From: Nocardia alni
GTDB lineage: Bacteria > Actinomycetota > Actinomycetes > Mycobacteriales > Mycobacteriaceae
Direction of reading: 5' to 3'
Assembly: GCF_019038435.1 (NCBI RefSeq)
Contig: NZ_JAGPOX010000059.1
Span: forward strand, 1 to 54,804
Length of the DNA: 54,804 nucleotides
Shown here: positions 17,728 to 25,514 of the stretch, piece after piece
Layout: every line of letters begins with the position of its first letter
Numbering within the stretch: the stretch's first letter is position 1
Notes under the pieces: generated by a model
Database searches by the model: none
What the model saw: only the letters and a program-made list of their open reading frames with translations
Told to the model about the DNA's origin: nothing
Made by a program: the position numbers and the translations under genes

Positions 17728-18468
17728 ATGCCCATACGTGACGCCTCTCGACCCCAGCGCGGGCGCGAATCATCGTCGCGACACATGCCCGCACGCACGG
17801 CCGCGGCGCCACATGTCGCGGAGACGAGCGCCCATGACGCGGGTGCGCCGAGTGCCCATGAGACGGTCGGGACCGGGCCGGCCACGATCGAACGGGCGAT
17901 CCTGGACGCGGCACGCGCATGCGTCGAGGAGTTCGGAGTGCGCCGCACGACGCTCACCGAGGTCGCCCGGCGCGCCGGTGTGAGCCGTCCGACGGTGTAC
18001 CGTCGCTGGCCCGACACCGGCTCGTTGCTCGCGGATCTGCTGGTGCGAGAGCTTCGCCGGATCATCGAACGGACCATCCCCGACGAGACCCGCCGCGGCA
18101 GCGCCCGGGTCCGGCTGGTCGGCGGCATCGTGGCCGGCGCGGCGGTGGTGCGTTCGAATCCGCTGTTCGCGAAGATCTTCCGCACCGACACCGATCTGAT
18201 GCTGACCTACGTCTTCGGCCGCCTGGGCCGCAACCAGCGCGAACTGCTGCGGGTATTCGCCGAGGGCATCCGCGAGGGCCAGCGCGACGGCTCCATCCGC
18301 CCCGGCGCCCCCGACGAGCTGGCGACGATGCTGCTGCTCATCGCCCAGTCCACCGTCCAGTCCGCCCGCATGGTCGGCGATCTCCTCACCGATTCCCGGC
18401 TGGATGCCGAACTGGCCCGCGCCATAGACGGTTATCTCCGTCCCGACGAGTTCGACAGCCCGACATGA
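17728..18468 (+). CDS. TetR/AcrR family transcriptional regulator
   Basis: Predicted ligand-responsive repressor. The helix-turn-helix lies in TLTEVARRAGVSRPTVYRRW, preceded by the usual ERAILDAARACVEEFG. The C-terminal ligand domain is helical (about 120-245). The start is uncertain: an in-frame ATG at 17665 lies inside the operator and upstream of any transcript start, so I use ATG 17728; 17785 is also possible. The sequence before the HTH is low-complexity Arg/Ser/Ala. It lies upstream of glpD on the same strand (172-nt gap) and divergent from the flavoprotein and lipid kinase, which are its likely targets along with itself. Confidence 0.88.
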   Translation: MPIRDASRPQRGRESSSRHMPARTAAAPHVAETSAHDAGAPSAHETVGTGPATIERAILDAARACVEEFGVRRTTLTEVARRAGVSRPTVYRRWPDTGSLLADLLVRELRRIIERTIPDETRRGSARVRLVGGIVAGAAVVRSNPLFAKIFRTDTDLMLTYVFGRLGRNQRELLRVFAEGIREGQRDGSIRPGAPDELATMLLLIAQSTVQSARMVGDLLTDSRLDAELARAIDGYLRPDEFDSPT

Positions 18469-18640
18469 GCGCGTCCCCTCTGCCTCCCCCTCGCACCATC
18501 GGCGGGAATTCATGTGGCGACTGTCTTTCGGACGCCGAACGATGGCATCGCGAAGCGCTCGCGATCGCACCAGCAGGGACCCGAGCACAACTACCAGGGC
18601 GACATCACGACGAAACCATCCGACAAGCGGAAGTGGTGAA

Positions 18641-20182
18641 ATGAGCACTGCGGGAACTACATTCGGCGACTCCGCACTGAATGCCGCACGGCGGCAACGG
18701 GAGCTGCGCGAGCTCGGCGACGCCGGGACGATCGATGTGCTGGTGATCGGCGGCGGCGTCACCGGGGCGGGCGTCGCCCTGGACGCCGCCACCCGCGGAC
18801 TGCGTACCGTGCTGGTGGAGCGGCACGATCTGGCGTTCGGGACCAGCCGGTGGAGTTCCAAACTCGTGCACGGCGGCCTGCGTTATCTGGCCGGTGGCGG
18901 GGTGGGGATCGCGCACGAGAGCGCCGTGGAACGCCACATCCTACTCACCACGACCGCACCGCATCTGACCCGTGCGATACCACAGCTGGTGCCGCTGCTG
19001 CCGGAAGTCACCGCGGCACAGCGCATGCTGACCCGGGTCGGATTCGCCGCCGGAGATGTGCTGCGGCGCAGTGCCGGAACGCCGTCCGCCGTACTGCCCC
19101 GATCGCGCCGGGCCGCCTCGGCCGAGACACTGCGCTTGGCGCCCACGGTGCGCCGCGACGGATTACGCGGCGCGCTCCTGGCCTGGGACGGCCAGCTCGT
19201 CGACGACGCGCGCCTGGTGGTGGCGATCGCCCGCACCGCCGCCGCACACGGCGCCACCGTGCTCACCCGGGTCGAGGCCGAGCGGGTGAGCGGCGGTTCG
19301 GCCGTGCTGCGCGACATCCTCACCGGAGAAACCCTCACGGTCCGAGCTCGTTCGGTGATCAACGCCACCGGAGTCTGGGCGGACCGGCTGGACCCGAGTA
19401 TCGAGTTGCGCCCCAGCCGGGGCACCCATCTGGTCTTCGACGCGGCCGCGTTCGGTGGCCTGAACGCCGCACTGACCGTGCCGATCCCCGGCAGTATCAG
19501 CCGGTTCGTCTTCGCCTTCCCGGCCGCCCACGGACGGGTCTACCTGGGCCTGACCGACGAGGACGCCCCCGGCCCGGTGCCCGACGAGCCGGAACCGACC
19601 GAATCGGAGATCGATTTCCTGCTCGACACGGTCAACACCGTTCTGCGGGAACCGCTGTCCCGCAAGGATATCCGCGGTCGCTTCGCGGGCCTGCGCCCCC
19701 TGCTGCGCACCACCGGGGACAGCACCGCCGACATCTCCCGCGAGCACGCGGTACTGCACTCCCCCGGCGGCCCCATCACCATCGTCGGCGGCAAGCTCAC
19801 CACCTACCGCAAAATGGCCCAGGACGCGGTCGACGCCGCCATCGCCCACACCGGCCTGCGTGCAGGTCCGTCCCGAACCCGCCGAATCCCTTTGTTCGGC
19901 GCGATATCCGGCGCGGCCCGCGACCACCTCGCGGCCTCCCCCCGCCTGATCGAACGCTACGGCGGCGAGGCCCCCACGATCGCCGCACTCGCACACCGCG
20001 ATCCATCCCTGGCCGAGCCGGTAGCCCCCGGAATCGACGTCCTCCGCGCCGAATTCGCCCACGCCATCACCCACGAGGGCGCCCTGAACCCCGACGACCT
20101 CCTGGACCGCCGCACCCGAATCGGCCTCGTCCCGACCGACCGCGCCGCCGCTCTCCCCGTGGCACAGGCCATGTTCGAATAA
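18641..20182 (+). CDS. glpD: Aerobic glycerol-3-phosphate dehydrogenase
   Basis: Membrane-associated FAD enzyme oxidising sn-glycerol-3-phosphate to DHAP and feeding electrons to the quinone pool. The 513 residues start MSTAGTTFGDSALNAARR. The dinucleotide motif is IGGGVTGAGVALDAATRG (GGGVTG at 37-42), followed by SRWSSKLVHGGLRYLA, RGTHLVFD, KDIRGRFAGLRPL and GGKLTTYRKMA. The last segment is the C-terminal GlpD domain. I chose the ATG at 18641 because GGAAGTGG precedes it and the frame upstream is not GlpD-like. It follows tetR and may be under the same control. Confidence 0.93.
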   Translation: MSTAGTTFGDSALNAARRQRELRELGDAGTIDVLVIGGGVTGAGVALDAATRGLRTVLVERHDLAFGTSRWSSKLVHGGLRYLAGGGVGIAHESAVERHILLTTTAPHLTRAIPQLVPLLPEVTAAQRMLTRVGFAAGDVLRRSAGTPSAVLPRSRRAASAETLRLAPTVRRDGLRGALLAWDGQLVDDARLVVAIARTAAAHGATVLTRVEAERVSGGSAVLRDILTGETLTVRARSVINATGVWADRLDPSIELRPSRGTHLVFDAAAFGGLNAALTVPIPGSISRFVFAFPAAHGRVYLGLTDEDAPGPVPDEPEPTESEIDFLLDTVNTVLREPLSRKDIRGRFAGLRPLLRTTGDSTADISREHAVLHSPGGPITIVGGKLTTYRKMAQDAVDAAIAHTGLRAGPSRTRRIPLFGAISGAARDHLAASPRLIERYGGEAPTIAALAHRDPSLAEPVAPGIDVLRAEFAHAITHEGALNPDDLLDRRTRIGLVPTDRAAALPVAQAMFE

Positions 20183-20588
20183 CCCGACCCCGGCACTGTG
20201 CCCCAGACCGCATCCCTCGAGTAAGCCCACCACAGCAGACCCGCTCGGTCCCCCACAGTCATCCGGGCCGGGCCAATCTTCCTACCTACGGAACGACACC
20301 GCGATCACATACCTGGATAGCAATTCCGCCGACGGCCTTCGTCGTTCATCCTCACGACGTACCCGACCAGCGCAACAACGCGCCAGTTCCTTTTCGTAGA
20401 GGTACTCGATAAACCAGTATCCGAGACCGGACAGCCCAACAAACAGCATGCCAAGGCGACACCCTGCTCGAGCGACTCGGGTCGCCAACCCCCACGTCCC
20501 CAACGTTTCCGCTATCGTCCGAACTGTGCCAGGCCGTCAGCTTGACGTTTGCCGGTCCGGCAGCGGCAATGACGCGAAGGAGGCGGGA
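20183..20588. other. Intergenic region downstream of glpD
   Basis: About 405 nt, less GC-rich than its surroundings near 20280-20460. On the minus strand a short frame (ATG at 20449, ending 20282) encodes a hydrophobic peptide MLFVGLSGLGYWFIEYLYEK followed by a basic tail. It has no clear ribosome-binding site, so I do not call it a gene. The 3' end of the region carries the AAGGAGG site of the next gene. Confidence 0.4.
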
Positions 20589-21158
20589 GTGGCCGACACC
20601 CGGCAGACGCCGACCGAAACCCGAAGGGCCGAGATGTTTGTCGCCCCCGAACACGATCCGCGCACCCACCTCCACACCACCGGCGACGAGCGGGGGGTGC
20701 TCATCGAAATTCTGGCCGGTCAGCGCGCCACCCTGGAGCTCAAGTGCGCCGGACTGGGCAGCGAGCTGGCACGAAGGTCGGTGGCGCCCTCGACGATGTC
20801 GTTACTGGGCCTGGTACGCCATCTGGCCGACGTCGAACGTCGCTGGTTCCGCCGCGTACTGGCCGGCGAACCCGCACCACCCCTGTTCACCTCCGAGGAC
20901 CGCCCCGACGACGACTTCGACGGCGCCAGCACCGATTCCTCCTCCATCACAGCGGCCTGGGGCGCATGGCGCGCGGAAGTCGCCTTCGCGGAACGATTCA
21001 CCACCGCCACCCCGGACCTGTCGTTCACGGCCAAGGACGCCTGGCTGGGAGAAGTATCACTGCGCTGGGTACTGGCCCACATGATCGCCGAATACGCCCG
21101 CCACAACGGGCACGCCGACCTGCTACGCGAGCGCATCGACGGCGCGATCGGTCTATAA
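20589..21158 (+). CDS. DinB family protein (DUF664)
   Basis: A 189-residue four-helix-bundle protein of the DinB/DUF664 group. Members are often thiol-dependent transferases using mycothiol or bacillithiol. I chose the GTG at 20589 (VADTRQTPTETRRAEM) because a full AAGGAGG sits 5 nt upstream. The segment GQRATLELKCAGL, SMLLGLVRHLADVER-like sequence and the terminal MIAEYARHNGHADLLRERID supply His residues placed as in metal-binding DinB proteins. The substrate is unknown. It is convergent with the glyoxalase gene across a shared hairpin. Confidence 0.85.
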   Translation: MADTRQTPTETRRAEMFVAPEHDPRTHLHTTGDERGVLIEILAGQRATLELKCAGLGSELARRSVAPSTMSLLGLVRHLADVERRWFRRVLAGEPAPPLFTSEDRPDDDFDGASTDSSSITAAWGAWRAEVAFAERFTTATPDLSFTAKDAWLGEVSLRWVLAHMIAEYARHNGHADLLRERIDGAIGL

Positions 21159-21172
21159 CCACACTCCACCGT

Positions 21173-21199
21173 CATCCCGGCGCCGAGCACGCCGGGATG
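21173..21199. terminator. Bidirectional terminator hairpin
   Basis: Perfect 10-bp arms CATCCCGGCG (21173-21182) and CGCCGGGATG (21190-21199) with a 7-nt loop, placed between the convergent ends of the DinB gene (21158) and the glyoxalase gene (21210). Confidence 0.75.
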
Positions 21200-21209
21200 G
21201 CGGGCTCGA

Positions 21210-22007
21210 TCAGGAGTTGTTGCCGCCCAGGCTGAACGAGACGCCGCCGGGATCGAAGACCGAGGCGAGGCGGCCGTACGGGGTGTTCTCGGGTTCGCGT
21301 TCCACCGAACCACCCAGGGATACCAGGGTTTTCACTGCGGCATCGACGTCCTCCACGCCGAAGTAGGGGCGCCAGCCGCCCGGTGAGCCGGCGGGGAGGA
21401 AGGCCGCGGAGTCCATCACGCCGCCGAGCATCGGGGTGGTGGAATGGATTGTGGTGTAACGGAATTCCGGGGTGTCGGCGACGATGAACGGGTCTTTCCA
21501 GTCGAAGACCTCGCGGTAGAAGCGCAGCGCGTCGTCGTAGGCGGGGGTGTGCAGTTCGAACCAGGACGGGTTGCCGACGTGATCGCTCCATTCGCCGCCT
21601 CCGGCGATGCCGAACGCGCCGAATCCGGTGTGCACGCCGGGCTGCCATACGCCGATCCCGGCGCCGCTGGGGTCTGCCAGAATCGCCATGTGGCCCATCT
21701 CGCCGACCTGCATCGGCGGCATGACGACCCGGCCGCCGTGTTCGGCGGCCTTGGCGGCGGTCGCCTCGGCGTCGGGGCTGGCCAGGTAGATCGTCCACTG
21801 GTCCGGGCCGCCGGAGGTGCCGTCGTTGTGCATGCCCCCGGCGACGGAATTGCCGTCCTTGCTGAAGGTGATGTACCCGCCGTACTCCGGGCCGCCGCGC
21901 TCGGCGGTCCAGCCGAGCAGTTCGCCGTAGAAGGCGATGGCACGGTCGGTATCGGAGGTGAACAGCTCCACCCAGCAGGGATCTCCGGGCTTGAAGGTGT
22001 ACGTCAT
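21210..22007 (-). CDS. Two-domain VOC family (glyoxalase-like) protein
   Basis: 265 residues forming two vicinal-oxygen-chelate domains. Domain 1 (about 8-125) begins PGDPCWVELFTSDTDRAIAFYGELLGW in two motifs; domain 2 (about 140-262) contains SWFELHTPAYDDALRFYREV and ends FDPGGVSFSLGG. Such tandem proteins include hydroxylase-like and glyoxalase-like members, and no substrate is evident. I chose the ATG at 22007 (MTYTFKPGDP) because GAGGAG lies 6-7 nt upstream; the longer frame adds 110 unrelated residues. It is divergent from the SDR gene, sharing the 144-nt region that holds the MerR-type promoter. Confidence 0.88.
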   Translation of the reverse strand: MTYTFKPGDPCWVELFTSDTDRAIAFYGELLGWTAERGGPEYGGYITFSKDGNSVAGGMHNDGTSGGPDQWTIYLASPDAEATAAKAAEHGGRVVMPPMQVGEMGHMAILADPSGAGIGVWQPGVHTGFGAFGIAGGGEWSDHVGNPSWFELHTPAYDDALRFYREVFDWKDPFIVADTPEFRYTTIHSTTPMLGGVMDSAAFLPAGSPGGWRPYFGVEDVDAAVKTLVSLGGSVEREPENTPYGRLASVFDPGGVSFSLGGNNS

Positions 22008-22114
22008 GGTGAGCTCCTCGGGAGGTAGGTGCTTGCACTCTTGGAGACGACGCCTCGTCACGAAATTCATCGCGCCGAGTTTTCTCGGTTCACTCTCAGC
22101 GGACACCACGTTGC

Positions 22115-22145
22115 TTGACCTTAAGAATACTTCAGGTTCCACGAT
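22115..22145 (+). promoter_or_regulatory. MerR-type promoter with 19-bp spacer and central dyad
   Basis: The -35 TTGACC (22115-22120) and -10 CACGAT (22140-22145) are 19 bp apart, the over-long spacing typical of MerR-activated promoters. Within it lies a 20-bp dyad: ACCTTAAG and CTTCAGGT around AATA (22118-22137), 7 of 8 positions symmetric. The -10 ends 6 nt before the SDR ATG, so the transcript would be nearly or fully leaderless. The MerR protein at 24094-24507 is the obvious candidate activator (inference). Confidence 0.65.
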
Positions 22146-22151
22146 GGGTAC

Positions 22152-22844
22152 ATGCCCGATACACGCACCGCCTTCATCACCGGCGCCTCGGCCGGATTCG
22201 GCCGCACGACCGCGCTGGCCCTGGCCGCACGCGGCTGGAATCTGATCCTCACCGCACGACGCCCCGAACCCCTGGCCCGAATCCGGGAGGAGACCGGCGC
22301 GACCGCGGTCACCGGCGATGTGGCCGATCCGGCCCACCGCGCCCGCCTGGCCACCACACTAGCCGAGATCGACCGGCTCGATCTGGTGATCAACAACGCC
22401 AGCGCCCTGGGACCGAGCCCGATGCCGCGCCTGGCCGACTACCCGCTCGACGAGTTCGCGGCCGTACTGACCGTCAACACCGTCGCCCCCCTGGCAATTC
22501 TGCAGTTGACCCTGCCGAAGCTGCGGGCCACCGACGGCATCGCGATCAATATCAGTTCCGATGCCGCGCGCGAACCCTACGAGGGCTGGGGCGGCTACGG
22601 ATCGTCCAAGGCGGCACTGGACCAACTGACCGCGATCTTCGCCGCGGAGAATCCACTCCTGCGCGTCTACGCCCTCGATCCCGGCGATATGCGCACCGCC
22701 ATGCATCAGGCCGCCTTCCCGGACGAGGACATCTCCGACCGCCCCGAACCCGAGACGGTCGTCCCGGCCCTGTTGCACCTGATCGAGACCCGTCCACCCA
22801 GCGGCCGCTACACGGCCGCGGACCTGACGACCTCCCACGACTGA
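22152..22844 (+). CDS. Short-chain dehydrogenase/reductase
   Basis: NAD(P)-dependent oxidoreductase, 230 residues, classical SDR fold. The cofactor loop is FITGASAGFGRTTALALAA (TGASAGFG at about 10-17), with INNAS, and the catalytic Ser-Tyr-Lys set as ISSD and YGSSK (Y about 154, K about 158). After PGDM the C-terminus is short. The substrate is unknown. It is first in a two-gene unit with the QueA-like gene 10 nt downstream, and it has a MerR-type promoter immediately upstream with no room for a leader. Confidence 0.9.
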   Translation: MPDTRTAFITGASAGFGRTTALALAARGWNLILTARRPEPLARIREETGATAVTGDVADPAHRARLATTLAEIDRLDLVINNASALGPSPMPRLADYPLDEFAAVLTVNTVAPLAILQLTLPKLRATDGIAINISSDAAREPYEGWGGYGSSKAALDQLTAIFAAENPLLRVYALDPGDMRTAMHQAAFPDEDISDRPEPETVVPALLHLIETRPPSGRYTAADLTTSHD

Positions 22845-22854
22845 GAGATACCTC

Positions 22855-24054
22855 ATGACTGCCGTACTACCCGATTTCATCCTGCCCGCCGAGCGGTCCG
22901 CGACGGCGCCGCCGGAGGCGCGCGGCCTGGCCCGCGACGAGGTTCGCATGCTGGTGTCGGACAACGGAATCCTCACCCACGCCCGCTTTCGCGACCTGCC
23001 CGGCTTCCTGCGGCCCGATGACCTGGTGGTGGTGAACAACTCCTCCACGATGTCCGCCGCGGTCGACGCCCGATACCGCGGCGAGCCGGTGGTCCTGCAC
23101 TTCTCGACCTGGCTCGACGACGGCGGCTGGGTCGTGGAACTCCGTGCGCCCGAAGGTGTTCCGTTCACCACCACGACTCCCGAATCCGGCGCTCGAGTGG
23201 AACTTCCGGGCGCCGTCGCACGGCTGCGCGCCCCGTGGCTGCCGACCGCCACACGCCTGTGGATCGCCGATCTCACCGTCGACGTCCCCGACCTACTGGC
23301 CCGGCACGGGCGGCCGATCACGTATTCCTATGTGACACAACGCTGGTCGCCGGACTACTACCGCACGGTCTTCGGACGCGAACGCGGTAGCGCCGAAATG
23401 CCCAGCGCTGGAAGACCGTTCACCGACACCCTGGTAACAAATCTCGTATCCGCCGGAATCACCCTGACCCCCATCACCCTGCACACCGGCGTCTCCTCCC
23501 CGGAAACGGGCGAACCCCCGAGTCCCGAACGCTACGCCGTCTCCCCCACCACCGCCCGGCTGGTCAACGCGGCCCACGCCGCAGGCGGCCGCGTCGTGGC
23601 CGTGGGCACCACGGTCACCCGTGCCCTGGAATCGGCGGCCGCCCCCTCGGGCCTGGTACACCCCGCCTCCGGCTGGACCAACCTGATCCTGAGCGCGGCC
23701 CGCCCGGCCCGCGCGGTGGACGCCCTGATCACCGGCTGGCACGAACCCGGCGCATCGCACCTGCACCTGCTCGAGGCCGTCGCGGGAACCGATCGCGTTC
23801 AGACGGCCTACCGCGCAGCCCTGGACACCGGCTACCTCTGGCACGAATTCGGCGACACAGCACTGCTTTTCGGCGAGCCGAACGGTCAGCACAGCGGCGA
23901 ACCGAACGGTCAGCACGGTGGCGAACCGAACGGTCAGCACGGTGGCGAACCGAACGATCTTCACAGTGGCGAACCGAACGACCACAGCAGCGAACCGAAC
24001 AATCGGCACAGCGGGAAGTCGAACAAACAACACAGGCGCGAGCCGAGCGATTGA
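22855..24054 (+). CDS. QueA-like S-adenosylmethionine:tRNA ribosyltransferase-isomerase family protein
   Basis: Resembles QueA, which transfers the ribose of SAM to 7-aminomethyl-deazaguanine in tRNA. Visible family features include FILPAERSATAPPEARGLAR, LRPDDLVVVNNSS, ITYSYVTQRW..DYYRTVFG, AEMPSAGRPFT, LHTGVSSPE, VVAVGTTVTRALESAA and HLHLLEAV. The core ends near residue 340. Residues 340-399 are a degenerate 8-residue repeat (GEPNGQHG type) not found in QueA. No other queuosine gene (queC, D, E, F, tgt) is in the window, so a different substrate is possible. It is co-transcribed with the SDR and convergent with merR. Confidence 0.82.
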   Translation: MTAVLPDFILPAERSATAPPEARGLARDEVRMLVSDNGILTHARFRDLPGFLRPDDLVVVNNSSTMSAAVDARYRGEPVVLHFSTWLDDGGWVVELRAPEGVPFTTTTPESGARVELPGAVARLRAPWLPTATRLWIADLTVDVPDLLARHGRPITYSYVTQRWSPDYYRTVFGRERGSAEMPSAGRPFTDTLVTNLVSAGITLTPITLHTGVSSPETGEPPSPERYAVSPTTARLVNAAHAAGGRVVAVGTTVTRALESAAAPSGLVHPASGWTNLILSAARPARAVDALITGWHEPGASHLHLLEAVAGTDRVQTAYRAALDTGYLWHEFGDTALLFGEPNGQHSGEPNGQHGGEPNGQHGGEPNDLHSGEPNDHSSEPNNRHSGKSNKQHRREPSD

Positions 24055-24074
24055 TCGCGAGCCGGGCGATTGAT
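23872..24074 (+). repeat. Degenerate 24-bp tandem repeat at the 3' end of the QueA-like gene
   Basis: About seven units of 24 bp encoding GEPNGQHS/G. Units 2 and 3 (23896-23919 and 23920-23943) are identical, and later units drift (GEPNDLHS, SEPNNRHS, GKSNKQHR). One unit is three bases short (GEPNDHS), which keeps the frame. A 19-bp duplication spans the stop: 24037-24055 and 24056-24074 differ at one base. The array looks like recent slippage expansion. Confidence 0.85.
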
Positions 24075-24093
24075 ACAGCGCGCACACCGCGGC

Positions 24094-24507
24094 CTACCGG
24101 CGATCCGGGAACTCCTCCGTCCGCCGCGCAGCACGCCCCGCGAACTCCGAGCACTCCGGGCATTCCGCGATGATCGGATGACTACAGGCGGCCAGGTGCT
24201 CGAGAAACTGATCGGTGGCCCGCAGAAGGGCGATTCGAGCACCCACCTCGGCACGCCGACCGGCGATGAGAGCCTGGCGCCCGTCATGAGCGCTGTAACC
24301 GAGTTGCCGTATCTCGTCGAGCGACAACCCGGTGCGCTGCAACAGCTGGATCACCCGGGCATAGTCCAGGACGTTCTCGTCGTAGACGCGGTGCCCGGAC
24401 GGGCTGCGCCGCGGCATGAGCAGGCCGACGGATTCCCAATGCCGCAGCACGTGCGCCTCCATGCCGAGAGCAGCCGCGGCGTCACCGATCCTCATCGCCT
24501 GATCCAT
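24094..24507 (-). CDS. MerR family transcriptional regulator
   Basis: 137 residues from the ATG at 24507; a GTG one codon upstream is equally possible, with AAAGGGG as ribosome-binding site. The N-terminal winged helix-turn-helix is MRIGDAAAALGMEAHVLRHW followed by ESVGLL and RRSPSGHRVYDE. A dimerisation helix follows (about 75-108). The C-terminal tail carries three cysteines within twelve residues (C109, C117 and C120 counted from the GTG; ACSHPIIAECPEC), a possible metal or thiol-stress sensor. It is divergent from the metallo-beta-lactamase gene with only 50 nt between, and convergent with the QueA-like gene. The dyad at 22118-22137 in front of the SDR has the geometry its family needs. 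Confidence 0.9.
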   Translation of the reverse strand: MDQAMRIGDAAAALGMEAHVLRHWESVGLLMPRRSPSGHRVYDENVLDYARVIQLLQRTGLSLDEIRQLGYSAHDGRQALIAGRRAEVGARIALLRATDQFLEHLAACSHPIIAECPECSEFAGRAARRTEEFPDRR

Positions 24508-24523
24508 CACATCGCGCCCCTTT

Positions 24524-24543
24524 ACTTCATGTCGACCTTAAGT
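24524..24543. promoter_or_regulatory. Possible operator between merR and the MBL-fold gene
   Basis: Imperfect 20-bp dyad ACTTCATG-TCGA-CCTTAAGT (6 of 8 positions symmetric). It contains the 9-mer GACCTTAAG (24534-24542), which also occurs at 22117-22125 in the SDR promoter. The phase of the dyad differs between the two sites, so a common binding protein is only a suggestion. Confidence 0.4.
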
Positions 24544-24557
24544 ATTACCGTGCCGCC

Positions 24558-25508
24558 ATGTCGGATCCAGTACATACCCCCACCCTGTTCGAATGCTGTG
24601 CCGCGGCGATCGGCTCGGTCCGCGGAGCCGTGCGACCGCGGCCCGCTGACCAGCGATTCCTTCGTTCCCTCACCGACGCGGGCCTGCCCACCGCCCGGCG
24701 TACCGTGACGTTGACCGCCCTGGCGCAGGTCCCGCGATCGGTACCGACGGCGGCCGTCGTGGAGGGACGCTTCACACCACGACGCATCGCCAACTCGCTG
24801 ACCTCGTTCGTGATCCAGCACCCCGAGGCGACCTTCATCGTCGACCCGAGTTACTGCGTCGACGCCGACCATCGGGCCATCGCGCAGCTACCGGCCGTCT
24901 TGCGCGGGGCCGTGCGCCCGCCCGTCGAGACCATTCCGACGATCACCGCACTGAAGGCCGAGTTCGATCCTGCCGCACTGGATTTCGCACTGCCGACCCA
25001 TGCGCACTGGGATCACGTCTGCGGGCTGCTCGATCTGCCGGGCCTGCCGTTGCACCTGCACGGCGACGAGCACGACTGGATCTCCCGGGACGCGATCGCT
25101 CCCGTCGGCGGCGTGCGCGACTCCCTGAAGGATCGCCCCCTCGTCCGATACGACCTCGACGGCCCGCCGATCCTGACCTTCACCCGCAGCCACGACCTGT
25201 TCGGCGACGGCAGTGTCGTCCTGCTCGACCTGGCCGGCCATACCCCCGGCAGCGTCGGCATCCTCGCCCACACCTCGCGCGGCTGGGTCCTGCTGGCGGG
25301 CGATGCCGCCTGGCATTCACTACAGGTCGAGGAAATCCGTCAAAAGTCCAGCTACCCAGGAAATTTCGCCGATGCCGATCGAGACCTCACCTTCAAGTCC
25401 CTGCACCGCCTGCATCTGGCGCGACACTTCGCCACCGTCGTCCCCACTCACGACCACGACGCAACACTCCAGTTCGCGACGCAGCGCGACCAGATCCGTA
25501 TGTCGTGA
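24558..25508 (+). CDS. Metallo-beta-lactamase-fold hydrolase
   Basis: 316 residues with a complete dinuclear zinc set: HxHxDH as H148, H150, D152 and H153 (PTHAHWDHV), H228 in LAGHTPGS, D249 in LLAGDAAW, and a late His in PTHDHD (about 298-300). The N-terminal 60 residues (ARRTVTLTALAQVPR and before) are outside the core. This arrangement is shared with N-acyl-homoserine lactonases and other lactone or thioester hydrolases; the substrate cannot be fixed. It is divergent from merR, suggesting MerR control. It ends 6 nt from the convergent marR gene. Confidence 0.87.
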   Translation: MSDPVHTPTLFECCAAAIGSVRGAVRPRPADQRFLRSLTDAGLPTARRTVTLTALAQVPRSVPTAAVVEGRFTPRRIANSLTSFVIQHPEATFIVDPSYCVDADHRAIAQLPAVLRGAVRPPVETIPTITALKAEFDPAALDFALPTHAHWDHVCGLLDLPGLPLHLHGDEHDWISRDAIAPVGGVRDSLKDRPLVRYDLDGPPILTFTRSHDLFGDGSVVLLDLAGHTPGSVGILAHTSRGWVLLAGDAAWHSLQVEEIRQKSSYPGNFADADRDLTFKSLHRLHLARHFATVVPTHDHDATLQFATQRDQIRMS

Positions 25509-25514
25509 CGAAAT

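Noticed and set aside
23872..24074. CRISPR-like array
   Set aside because: Units are contiguous, in frame and without spacers; this is a coding tandem repeat.
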